DNA of 64,000 bases from PLanc-01 sp035342095 (GTDB lineage: Bacteria > Planctomycetota > Phycisphaerae > Sedimentisphaerales > Anaerobacaceae). Of this stretch, positions 22,789 through 30,200 are shown in pieces; the stretch's first letter is position 1, and each line of letters opens with the position of its first letter. The stretch is from the NCBI GenBank assembly GCA_035342095.1, contig DAOQWL010000014.1, positions 18,668 through 82,667 of the forward strand, read 5' to 3'. Under the pieces are notes generated by a model, which worked only from the letters and a program-made list of their open reading frames with translations, searched no databases and was not told the DNA's origin. The position numbers and the translations under genes were made by a program.

Positions 22789-23805
22789 ATGAAGCTTCTG
22801 GTCGCAGGCGGTGCGGGATATATCGGTTCCGCCCTGGTGCCGGTTCTCATGGAACACGGCTATGCCGTGGATGTGGTGGACCTTTTATGGTTCGGGAACA
22901 ACCTGCCGGCCGGCGTTCCCGTCCGAGCGCAGGACCTCTTCGAGTGCACGCAGGAAGACCTGCGCGGTTACGACCAGGTCATCTTCCTGGCCGGCATGTC
23001 CAACGACCCCATGGCGGAATACGATCCCCCGAAGAACTTCGTGTTCAACGGCGCCCTGCCCTCGTATCTGGCGTTCACCGCCAAGAAGGCAGGCGTTCGA
23101 CGGTTCATTTACGCCTCCTCGTGTTCGGTCTACGGCTACGCGGTGGACGAACTGTACGACGAGGAAAGCCCTGCCACTTGCGATTATCCCTACGGCATCT
23201 CGAAGCTGCAGGGCGAACGAGGCGTCCTCCAACTCCAGGACGAGAGCTTCTCGGTCATCGCTCTCCGCAAGGGCACGGTGAGCGGGCACAGCCCCCGCAT
23301 GAGAATGGACCTGATCGTGAACACCATGTTCAAGTCGGCCATGACCGAGCGGAAGATCACGGTCGACAATCCGTCGATTTGGCGTCCCATCCTGGCCATG
23401 CGCGATGCGACGTCGGCCTATCTACGGGCCATCCAGGCCGACCCGGCCGTGAGCGGTGTCTTCAATATCGCCTCCCAGAACCACACCGTGGGCCAGGTCA
23501 GCGACATGGTCAAGTCCGCGGTGGAGAAGCTGACCGGCCTGAAGGTGAAGATCGATATCAAGAACAGGAACGACTGCCGCAACTACAAAGTGAGCATCGA
23601 CAAGGCCAAGACGCTGCTCGGATATCAGCCGCAACAGACCGTGGCCGACATCGTGGAGGACCTCTACAGCCATCAAGAGTCCTACGGCGACTACGACGAC
23701 TACCGGTACTACAACATCCGAGTCCTCGAGAGGATGTCCGGCGGGCCTGGAAAGACCGTTGCGGGTGATCCCGTGGCTTGGGGAACCCATCGGCGTCATG
23801 CATAG
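22789..23805 (+). CDS. NAD-dependent sugar-nucleotide epimerase/dehydratase
   Basis: 338 residues. The Rossmann motif is VAGGAGYIGSALVP; the catalytic segment has YASSCSVYGYA (Ser/Thr) and YPYGISKLQGE (Tyr-x3-Lys). Extended SDRs of this kind epimerise or dehydrate NDP-sugars. The start follows AGGAG with good spacing, 10 nt after the previous gene. The last 20 residues are Gly/Pro/Arg-rich and probably a non-conserved tail. The precise sugar is unknown. Confidence 0.88.
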   Translation: MKLLVAGGAGYIGSALVPVLMEHGYAVDVVDLLWFGNNLPAGVPVRAQDLFECTQEDLRGYDQVIFLAGMSNDPMAEYDPPKNFVFNGALPSYLAFTAKKAGVRRFIYASSCSVYGYAVDELYDEESPATCDYPYGISKLQGERGVLQLQDESFSVIALRKGTVSGHSPRMRMDLIVNTMFKSAMTERKITVDNPSIWRPILAMRDATSAYLRAIQADPAVSGVFNIASQNHTVGQVSDMVKSAVEKLTGLKVKIDIKNRNDCRNYKVSIDKAKTLLGYQPQQTVADIVEDLYSHQESYGDYDDYRYYNIRVLERMSGGPGKTVAGDPVAWGTHRRHA

Positions 23806-23884
23806 AGCGGTTCGCCGGGGAGAGCCCCGCAGGGGGGCAGCAACCGCCGGAGCAACCGCGTCCACGTTCTTGAAGGAGATTGCC

Positions 23885-24676
23885 GTGGCCGACAATGAGG
23901 ACCTTTCGACACGGACGGAGCAATCGCTGCAGTGCGAGCGAGACTGGCATGAAAAAGGGTTCTACGTTGACTTCGACCACTGGACGTCCCGTTTCCCGTT
24001 CGCCTCGCGAGAGCGACACTGGCTCTCCGGCGACACGGAGAAGATCCGCTTCTACAGCTACTTGGCCCGCTTCATTCGGTCGGCCCCCTATCGGGGCAAG
24101 GCCAAGGCGCTCCTCGCTCCCATCGGCTCAGGATGGGAAACAGGCTACCTGAAGGGACTCTGCGACTCGATTCACGGAATCGACATATCGCCCCTGGCTC
24201 TGTCTCAGTGCCCGCGTCACGTGGTCACGCGCGAGGGGGACATCAGAGCATCCGGCTACCCCTCGGCCACATTCGACATCGTGATCTGTCCCCTCTTTCT
24301 CCATCACGTGCACAAGGTGGGTTTCGACCCGTTCGTGAAGGAGTTCTTCCGCATTCTCAGGCCCGGCGGCGTCCTGGCGGTGCAGGAACCCAACCGGTTC
24401 TTCCTTCCCAACGTCGCGACCCGCTGCCTGCGGGCCTTCCTCGGAAATGTCACGGAGCTGGTCCCCGACGAGAAGCCGGTGAATCCGGCTGCAATCACGC
24501 GGTGCCTCAGGCAGGCGGGATTCACCCGGGTGCGCTCCGTAGGGCTTTCCATTTCACACGTTCGGTATCCCGTCGTCCTCCAGGCGGTCAACCTGATGAT
24601 CGACGCGCCCTTTCGACGGATCTGGCCGCTGACGTGGTTGTGCAACGGGATAGGCTGGTTCTGCGAAAAGAAATAG
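23885..24676 (+). CDS. Class I SAM-dependent methyltransferase
   Basis: 263 residues. Starts at GTG 23885, where AAGGAG lies 6 nt upstream; the open frame before it overlaps the previous gene and has no ribosome site. The SAM fold shows APIGSGWETGYLKGL (motif I variant), IHGIDISPLAL (acidic end of strand 2), FDIVICPLFLHHV and LRPGGVLAVQEPN. Probable role is methylation of a sugar or lipid-linked intermediate in this polysaccharide cluster. A hydrophobic C-terminus may contact the membrane. It ends 14 nt from the convergent radical SAM gene. Confidence 0.85.
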   Translation: MADNEDLSTRTEQSLQCERDWHEKGFYVDFDHWTSRFPFASRERHWLSGDTEKIRFYSYLARFIRSAPYRGKAKALLAPIGSGWETGYLKGLCDSIHGIDISPLALSQCPRHVVTREGDIRASGYPSATFDIVICPLFLHHVHKVGFDPFVKEFFRILRPGGVLAVQEPNRFFLPNVATRCLRAFLGNVTELVPDEKPVNPAAITRCLRQAGFTRVRSVGLSISHVRYPVVLQAVNLMIDAPFRRIWPLTWLCNGIGWFCEKK

Positions 24677-24690
24677 CCCCCGCCGAACGC

Positions 24691-25923
24691 CTACTTTCCC
24701 TGCGGCTGCACGCAGTTGCCGCAGGCCCCTTTTCGCGACCGGCGCCCCCAGACGAAGCCGGGCAGCAGCGAGTTCATCTTCAAGAGCACCGGGAGACTGC
24801 GCGGCAGGCAGTCGCGACAGACCGCAAACGGATTTCGACGGCTCTTGAACTGCCGTCGCAGGGCCTGCATCTTCTCGCCGTTCCAGACCGCTTCGAACGG
24901 CTGCTCGAAGACGTTCCCGCCCGAGAAGCTCTCGTTCGTGTACGTCGCACAACACGGCGACAGCTCCCCTTTGACCGAGATGAAGCACTGGAGCCAGGGC
25001 AGCAGGCAGATCTGTCCCGCCATGTTCGCGTCCTGCATAAGGTAGATGGACCGATAGGCTTCGAAGTCGCGGGCGACGTCCTTGAGGTTCGTCCGCACCT
25101 TCAGGCGGGCGGCCTCGCGGATGCCGGTGCAGACCGCCCGGGCGAGGCCCTCGAAATCCATGTCCTTGCCGATCTCCTCTTCCCGCTGGCTGCCGATGCC
25201 CTTGGTCTGGAGTGCACGAAAGAAGACTGTTCCGACATCCAGGTCGTGGGCCAGACGGACGATGTCCGGAATCTCGGCGTAGTTCTCCTTCAGGATCACC
25301 ACGTCGAAGCGGATTTCCGGGGAGCGGGTTCCCCTCGCTTTCTTCAGCTCGCCAAGCCGACGGACGCCCTCGACGATCTTGTCGAAGCAGTCCTGCCGGC
25401 GGATGGCCACATAGGTCCCCGCGGTCGCGGCGTCAATCGAGATCTTCAACACGTTCAAGCCGGCCTCCACGAGCGACGCCGCCAGCACAGAAGAAGTGGG
25501 AGCGTCGGAGCGTGAAAGCGTGGGAGCGGCATCCGCATCCGCGCTTCCGCGCTTCCGCGCATCCACCGCGTCGCCCGACCTGCCTTTTCCCGTGTCCCCC
25601 TTCAACAGCAGCGTGCCGTTGCTGGGGATCATCGTCCGCGTCCCCTGCCGGCTCGCATGGGCGATCATCTGCGACAACGCGGGATTCAGCAGGGGTTCGC
25701 CCGCGCCGCTGAGCGTCAGCGTGGGCGGCCTGATCTGGTCGAACACCCGACGGAAATCCTCGAACGCCAGGTGCCTGGGGTGCTTGATCACCTCGTTGCG
25801 GACGCACATATAGCACGCCAGATTGCAGTGCGTGGTCACCTCGAACTGCACGTAGTACGGCTTCGCGCATACATCCGGCTTGCGGACCGCCTCCCACGCC
25901 TTTCTCACAGCCAGTCGGTTCAT
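24691..25923 (-). CDS. Radical SAM/SPASM protein with an inserted repeat-encoded segment
   Basis: 410 residues. The [4Fe-4S]/SAM site is CNLACYMC (C-x3-C-x2-C), followed by LSGAGEPLLNP (SAM-binding GGE-like motif). The C-terminal SPASM-like part has several Cys (CLLPWLQC, SPCCATY, CRDC, CGNC) for auxiliary clusters. Between SNGTLLL and AASLVEAGLNVLKISIDAAT the usual short loop is replaced by about 40 residues (about 106-145) encoded by the repeat at 25487-25606. The ATG overlaps the stop of the NAD synthetase gene upstream (ATGA), so translation is coupled. The reaction is unknown; peptide or cofactor maturation is typical. Confidence 0.85.
   Translation of the reverse strand: MNRLAVRKAWEAVRKPDVCAKPYYVQFEVTTHCNLACYMCVRNEVIKHPRHLAFEDFRRVFDQIRPPTLTLSGAGEPLLNPALSQMIAHASRQGTRTMIPSNGTLLLKGDTGKGRSGDAVDARKRGSADADAAPTLSRSDAPTSSVLAASLVEAGLNVLKISIDAATAGTYVAIRRQDCFDKIVEGVRRLGELKKARGTRSPEIRFDVVILKENYAEIPDIVRLAHDLDVGTVFFRALQTKGIGSQREEEIGKDMDFEGLARAVCTGIREAARLKVRTNLKDVARDFEAYRSIYLMQDANMAGQICLLPWLQCFISVKGELSPCCATYTNESFSGGNVFEQPFEAVWNGEKMQALRRQFKSRRNPFAVCRDCLPRSLPVLLKMNSLLPGFVWGRRSRKGACGNCVQPQGK
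25487..25606. repeat. Family D short-unit repeat within the radical SAM gene
   Basis: Runs of a GAAGCG(C/T)-like heptamer in one half (25541-25563) face an imperfect inverted set of GGAGCG/GAAAGCG units in the other (25496-25530). One end carries a family A terminus, GCCCGACCTGCCTTTTCC at 25573-25590. Translated in frame. Confidence 0.7.
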
Positions 25924-27830
25924 CGCGCGTCCGTACTCGTGTAGCGATTCGTGATGGGCAGGCGGCGGTCTTTGCCGAAGGCCTTCGGCGTGATCCGAAC
26001 CCCCGGCGCCGACTGCCTTCTCTTGTACTCGTTGCGGTCGATCATCCGGATCACCCGCTCGACCGTCTCCGCGGGCAGGCCCGCCTTCACCAGCTCGCGA
26101 GCGGACTTGTCCTCCTCGACGTAGCCTGTGATGATCCGGTCCAGCACGTCGTAGTCGGGCAGCGAGTCCGTGTCTTTCTGGTTCGGACGAAGCTCCGCGC
26201 TGGGAATCCGCCGGATGACCGCGACTGGGATCACCTCCCGGCCCGCCCGCTTGTTGATGTACTCGGCCAGTTGGTAGACCATCGTCTTGAGCACGTCCTT
26301 GATGACGCCGAAACCGCCCGCGGAATCGCCGTAGAGCGTGCTGTACCCGACGGAGACCTCGCTCTTGTTACCCGTGGTCAGGACCAGCGAGCCCACTTGG
26401 TTGCTCAGGGACATCAGGATCATCCCGCGAATCCGCGCCTGGAGGTTCTCGTACGCGATGCCCTGGTCGGTCCAGCGAGGATCCGCCTTCAGCGACGCGT
26501 GGAATTGCGCCAGGATCGGCTCGATCGGGATCGCCAGCAGAGGACACCCCAGGTTGTCCGCGACGAGCTTGGAGTCTGCAATCGTTTCGGGACTGTTGAA
26601 CCGCGACGGCATGGTCACGCACTGGACGTTCTCGGATCCCAGCGCCTCGACGGCAATGGCCGCGGTCACCGCAGAATCGATCCCCCCGCTGATGCCCAGG
26701 ATCACCTGCTTGAATCCGTTCTTCAGGACGTAGTCACGCAATCCGAGCACGAGGGCCTGGTAGACTTCCTCGACCGTGTCCGCGGACTCGGAAGAAGAAG
26801 GTGAGAAGCTGGGAAGGCCAGAAGGTCGGACAGTCTGGTCGGTTCCCGGGCGTCGGCCGCTTGTGACCGACTCTCCGACCTTCTCACCCTCTACCCTTCT
26901 CACCTTCTGTTCTTCCACCTGAATCCCATTCGCATCCTCGCGGACGTCGGCGATCAGCAGATCCTCGTCGAATGCCCTGGCCCGGGCCGCGATTCGCCCG
27001 GTCGAGTCCACGACGGTGCTGCGACCATCGAAGACCAGCTCGTCCTGGCCGCCGATCAGGTTGCAGTACGCGACTGCGCAGTCGAAGGCGTCCGAGCACT
27101 TCGCGATGACCTCGTTCCTCAGGGCCAGCTTGTCCACGTCGAAGGGCGAAGCCGAGATGTTCAGCAGCAGATGGATCCGCCCGACGCCCAGGAGCAGATC
27201 GGTCAGTCGCTGGGGATGCCAGAGATCCTCGCAGATGGTCACCGCGACCCGCAGGCCCTGGACGGTCACGACGACGGGCCGGTCGCCCGCCTGAAAGTAC
27301 CGCTGCTCATCGAAGACGCTGTAGTTGGGCAGGCTGCACTTGTGGTAGGTGTGCACGATCCGGCCCTTCTGGATCACCGCGGCGGCGTTGTATAGGCCCG
27401 AGGCCTCCCCCGGATCGGAAAAAGGCAGATCGGGCCTACTTTGAGGGGGAAAAACCTCCCTCTTCGATTTTTCCCCCTCAAACCCCGGTCGCGCGTCGAG
27501 AGTCTCGTCGTTTCCATTCTTCAACGAAATCGAACGGCGAGATTTCGTTGAAGAATATAGGCCCGATCTGCCTTTTTCCGATACGAAACCCACGACGACC
27601 GTCCCGCGGTTGCAGGCGCGAGCCAGATCCTCCAGGGCCGTACGGTTGTCCCGAACGAACTGCTCTTTGTATACCAGGTCTTCCGGCGGATACCCGCAGA
27701 TCGCCATCTCCGGAAACGCCACCAGGTCCGCCCCCGACGCCATGGCGTCGGACCAAATCTTCTTCATCTTCGCCACGTTGCCGGCCAGATCGCCGACCGT
27801 CGCGTTGAATTGTCCCAAGGCAATACGCAC
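25920..27830 (-). CDS. nadE: Glutamine-hydrolysing NAD+ synthetase with two repeat-encoded insertions
   Basis: 636 residues. N-terminal nitrilase-type glutaminase with Glu (AFPEMAICGYP), Lys (YHKCSLPNY) and Cys (VTICEDLWHP), then an NAD synthetase domain with the PP-loop LGISGGIDSAV. It makes NAD+ from deamido-NAD+, ATP and glutamine. Family enzymes of this type are nearer 540-580 residues; the excess comes from repeats translated at about residues 83-139 (loop in the glutaminase domain) and 308-345 (linker between domains). Catalytic residues are intact, so the enzyme is probably active. It starts at GTG 27830, with GGAG 9 nt upstream, and is coupled to the radical SAM gene. Confidence 0.93.
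   Translation of the reverse strand: MRIALGQFNATVGDLAGNVAKMKKIWSDAMASGADLVAFPEMAICGYPPEDLVYKEQFVRDNRTALEDLARACNRGTVVVGFVSEKGRSGLYSSTKSRRSISLKNGNDETLDARPGFEGEKSKREVFPPQSRPDLPFSDPGEASGLYNAAAVIQKGRIVHTYHKCSLPNYSVFDEQRYFQAGDRPVVVTVQGLRVAVTICEDLWHPQRLTDLLLGVGRIHLLLNISASPFDVDKLALRNEVIAKCSDAFDCAVAYCNLIGGQDELVFDGRSTVVDSTGRIAARARAFDEDLLIADVREDANGIQVEEQKVRRVEGEKVGESVTSGRRPGTDQTVRPSGLPSFSPSSSESADTVEEVYQALVLGLRDYVLKNGFKQVILGISGGIDSAVTAAIAVEALGSENVQCVTMPSRFNSPETIADSKLVADNLGCPLLAIPIEPILAQFHASLKADPRWTDQGIAYENLQARIRGMILMSLSNQVGSLVLTTGNKSEVSVGYSTLYGDSAGGFGVIKDVLKTMVYQLAEYINKRAGREVIPVAVIRRIPSAELRPNQKDTDSLPDYDVLDRIITGYVEEDKSARELVKAGLPAETVERVIRMIDRNEYKRRQSAPGVRITPKAFGKDRRLPITNRYTSTDAR
26796..26908. repeat. Family C palindromic repeat in nadE (copy C2)
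   Basis: 13-bp perfect inverted ends AGAAGGTGAGAAG (26796-26808) and CTTCTCACCTTCT (26896-26908); the inner GGTCGGACAGTCTGGT is identical to copy C1. It encodes the linker between the glutaminase and synthetase domains. Confidence 0.88.
27414..27582. repeat. Family A palindromic repeat in nadE (copy A2)
   Basis: Perfect 25-bp terminal inverted repeats (27414-27438 and 27558-27582). Two internal perfect hairpins: 27440-27454 with 27468-27482 (15 bp) and 27516-27531 with 27541-27556 (16 bp). It shares both hairpins with copy A1, but the host gene reads the opposite strand, and all its frames used by the host remain open. Confidence 0.92.
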
Positions 27831-27864
27831 CGATTCCGTCTCCAGTTAGAGTGCAAAAGGGCCT

Positions 27865-27982
27865 GGAAAAAGGCATCCCTCGTCACGCGTCGCTCGGACT
27901 CCGGCTCGAACCACGAGTCTGGGCGAACGACGAGGGACCAGGGACAAGCGACGCATTTGGCGTGCCTGATCTGCCTTATTCC
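27865..27982. repeat. Intergenic nested palindrome with family A-type ends
   Basis: Ends GGAAAAAGGCA (27865-27875) and TGCCTTATTCC (27972-27982; 10 of 11 pair), with GATCTGCC beside the right end as in family A. Inside, TCCCTCGTC (27876-27884) pairs with GACGAGGGA (27929-27937), and GCGTCGCT (27887-27894) with AGCGACGC (27947-27954). It starts 35 nt from the nadE start codon. Confidence 0.7.
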
Positions 27983-28347
27983 AAGCCGCAGATTCACTAT
28001 TGTACGACGGAATCGGCGCAAATCAACCGCTTTTGTGTCCGTGGAGGGCGTACGATGTACGCGCGAGAACGACATTTCTGGTTCATCCGGTTCTTGCGTA
28101 CTTCCGTGATCCAGGCACGCCCGAAGCGGTCGTGCACGGGAGATTTTCCGCTTCCAGCCAATAGCATGGCGGGTAGGCGGCACGACACGCCAGCGCGGAT
28201 GTCTTGGGCCTTTCTGGACCGGTCGGCGGGAACCCCGGTCAGACCCCTTCGTGCTCGCTTGCACAGGGCATGCCGACTCCGCCTGCAGGGGGCGTCGCCC
28301 TCTTGTCCATACCATGCTATTGGCCCAAAGCGATAAATCTCAGGGGT

Positions 28348-28365
28348 TTGGGGACAGGTCCCCAA
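28348..28365. repeat. Perfect short palindrome
   Basis: TTGGGGAC-AG-GTCCCCAA, 8-bp arms and 2-nt loop, like single REP-type units. Only copy seen in this window. Confidence 0.5.
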
Positions 28366-28646
28366 GAACCACCAAAGCACGCGAAAACCGGATAAGCCAT
28401 ATTTCTCTTGAGGATCCCGCGCGATAGAGGTACAAAGTGCCGAGACGGGTGCGATGAAGTCTCGCGGGCCGGTGGGGTAAGCTCCGGCGTTGAGGGCGAG
28501 CAGATCGTGTTGAGACATTCGAGCAGAACAACCAGATTGAGGACATACGGACCACAATCCAGCGAAAACACAAGTATTTGCGATTCATTCTCTTGCCTCG
28601 TGCATGCTGTCATCACAGTTGATTTCCATATAGGAGATGTGGAGAA

Positions 28647-30143
28647 ATGAGCAGACGAAACAGTATCGCAACGACGTTTTCTCTCTGTACCGCCCTGCTG
28701 ATCGGTTTGGGCTGTTCCACACACAAGCTCGCGATCGTCACGAGCGATCCGAACGGAGCAGCGATCTATCTGAACGGAGCGGCGAGAGGCATCACTCCTT
28801 TCAAGGAGGATCTCACGTTCACCCGGGAGATCGACAGCTACGAGGTTCTCCTCAAGAAGGCCGGATACTTCGATGGCAAGACGACGATCCGGAACGAACC
28901 CAAGGACAAGCACATATACGAGGTAACCCTTTCTCCCTTGTCCAAGACGGTCAGCATTACAAGTGAACCGAAAGGGGCCACGGTCTATGTCAACGGGACA
29001 GAGGCTGGCATCACGGACCTGACGCGGAAGATGGAGTTTCACGAGTTCGACGAATACGAGGTGGTCGTCAAACTGGAAGGTTATCTGGACGCGCAGGACG
29101 TCATCCAGTACGAGCCGGCCACCAAGACGGAGTACCCGTTCACGCTGGAGAAGATTGAGACAGTCCCGGTGGAGCTTGTCGAGATGGAGCCTATCGCGAC
29201 GCCGCAGGGCGTGAAACTGCGAATCGTGCGAAAACCCACCCTGGCCTATCTAGAAGTGATTGAGCGATCGCCCAACGTCAAGAGCGTCACTCTGGTGACC
29301 AACAACGAGGATGAGACGATTTCTCTGGGTCCACCGATCCTCTCGCCCAAGGGCAGTACGCTGGTCTACGAGGCCTTCGTCGAGGAGAACAACAGTTCCT
29401 CCTACAGCAACATCTGGAAGATGGACGTCGGGGCTTTCGGAAAGACTCGCGTCACGTTTGGGAAGTGGCTGGATACGTTCCCCACCTTCACGCCGGACGC
29501 AAACAGCATCGTCTTCAGTTCGGACCGTGTGGGTGGACGAACCCTGTGGCGGATCAAGACCATGGGCGGCGGCGGATTGACCAGCGTGACCAATACCCTC
29601 TCCGAGGACTACTCTCCGTCCGTCTCGCCGGATGCTACGGTGATCACCTATGCCTCGAACCCCCCCGAGGCGGAGGAGCCGCAGATTTGGACCGTGAATT
29701 CGGACGGCAGTCTTCCCACACAGCTTCGCGAAGGCGAGTCTCCGCAGATATCGCCCGACGGAAAGCAGATTCTCTTCGTACGGCGGGACAAGATCACAGG
29801 CAAGCGACAGATCTGGATCATGAACAACGACGGCAACGAGGAAACCCAACTGACACAGAACGTCGCGTACGACGTGATCAATCCGAGATGGTCCCCGGAC
29901 GGCCGGTGGATTGTCTTCGCGTCGGAGGAAGGACTCGACTCCAAGAAACGACCCAACTTCGACATCTGGATGATGACCCGAGGGGGAGCAGAGAAGACCC
30001 AACTGACGACGAATGGGTCTCGAGACGACTGTCCCTGCTGGGATCACAGCGGTCGGTACATCTATTTTCGCTCCAATCGGGGAGGAACCTGGAACATCTG
30101 GCGGTTTGAGCCGAGCATGCCGGAGACTGCGTCCACCTCGTGA
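28647..30143 (+). CDS. Lipoprotein with PEGA domains and a TolB-type beta-propeller
   Basis: 498 residues. The signal peptide ends in a lipobox (LIGLGC, Cys near 23). Two PEGA domains follow (ITSEPKGATVYVNGTEAGIT and the preceding repeat VTSDPNGAAIYLNGAARGIT). From about residue 200 come propeller blades with the TolB/PD40 signature (PTFTPDANSIVFSSDRVGG, PSVSPDATVITYASN, PRWSPDGRWIVFASE, DHSGRYIYFRSNRGG). It probably sits at an envelope membrane as a scaffold or sensor; PEGA domains bind other surface structures. GGAG is 4-5 nt upstream of the ATG. Single gene, convergent with glnS. Confidence 0.85.
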   Translation: MSRRNSIATTFSLCTALLIGLGCSTHKLAIVTSDPNGAAIYLNGAARGITPFKEDLTFTREIDSYEVLLKKAGYFDGKTTIRNEPKDKHIYEVTLSPLSKTVSITSEPKGATVYVNGTEAGITDLTRKMEFHEFDEYEVVVKLEGYLDAQDVIQYEPATKTEYPFTLEKIETVPVELVEMEPIATPQGVKLRIVRKPTLAYLEVIERSPNVKSVTLVTNNEDETISLGPPILSPKGSTLVYEAFVEENNSSSYSNIWKMDVGAFGKTRVTFGKWLDTFPTFTPDANSIVFSSDRVGGRTLWRIKTMGGGGLTSVTNTLSEDYSPSVSPDATVITYASNPPEAEEPQIWTVNSDGSLPTQLREGESPQISPDGKQILFVRRDKITGKRQIWIMNNDGNEETQLTQNVAYDVINPRWSPDGRWIVFASEEGLDSKKRPNFDIWMMTRGGAEKTQLTTNGSRDDCPCWDHSGRYIYFRSNRGGTWNIWRFEPSMPETASTS

Positions 30144-30200
30144 GTTCGCGCAGCGGTCTCCTGCATCCTGGTCATCACAGACATTCACCAGAAGAAGGGT

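Larger units (their letters stand above)
27831..28646. other. 816-nt intergenic region with repeats, no supported gene
   Basis: No frame here has a ribosome site plus protein-like composition. Contents: a nested palindromic element at 27865-27982, a short palindrome at 28348-28365, and otherwise unremarkable sequence leading to the PEGA lipoprotein gene, whose ribosome site (GGAG) is at its 3' end. Confidence 0.7.

Noticed and set aside
25496..25563. Short-unit repeats as a possible CRISPR array
   Set aside because: Units are 7-8 nt with no spacers; they are translated within the radical SAM gene.
27851..28557. Overlapping frames of 160-186 codons on both strands
   Set aside because: No ribosome sites, no protein-like composition and they cover palindromic repeats.
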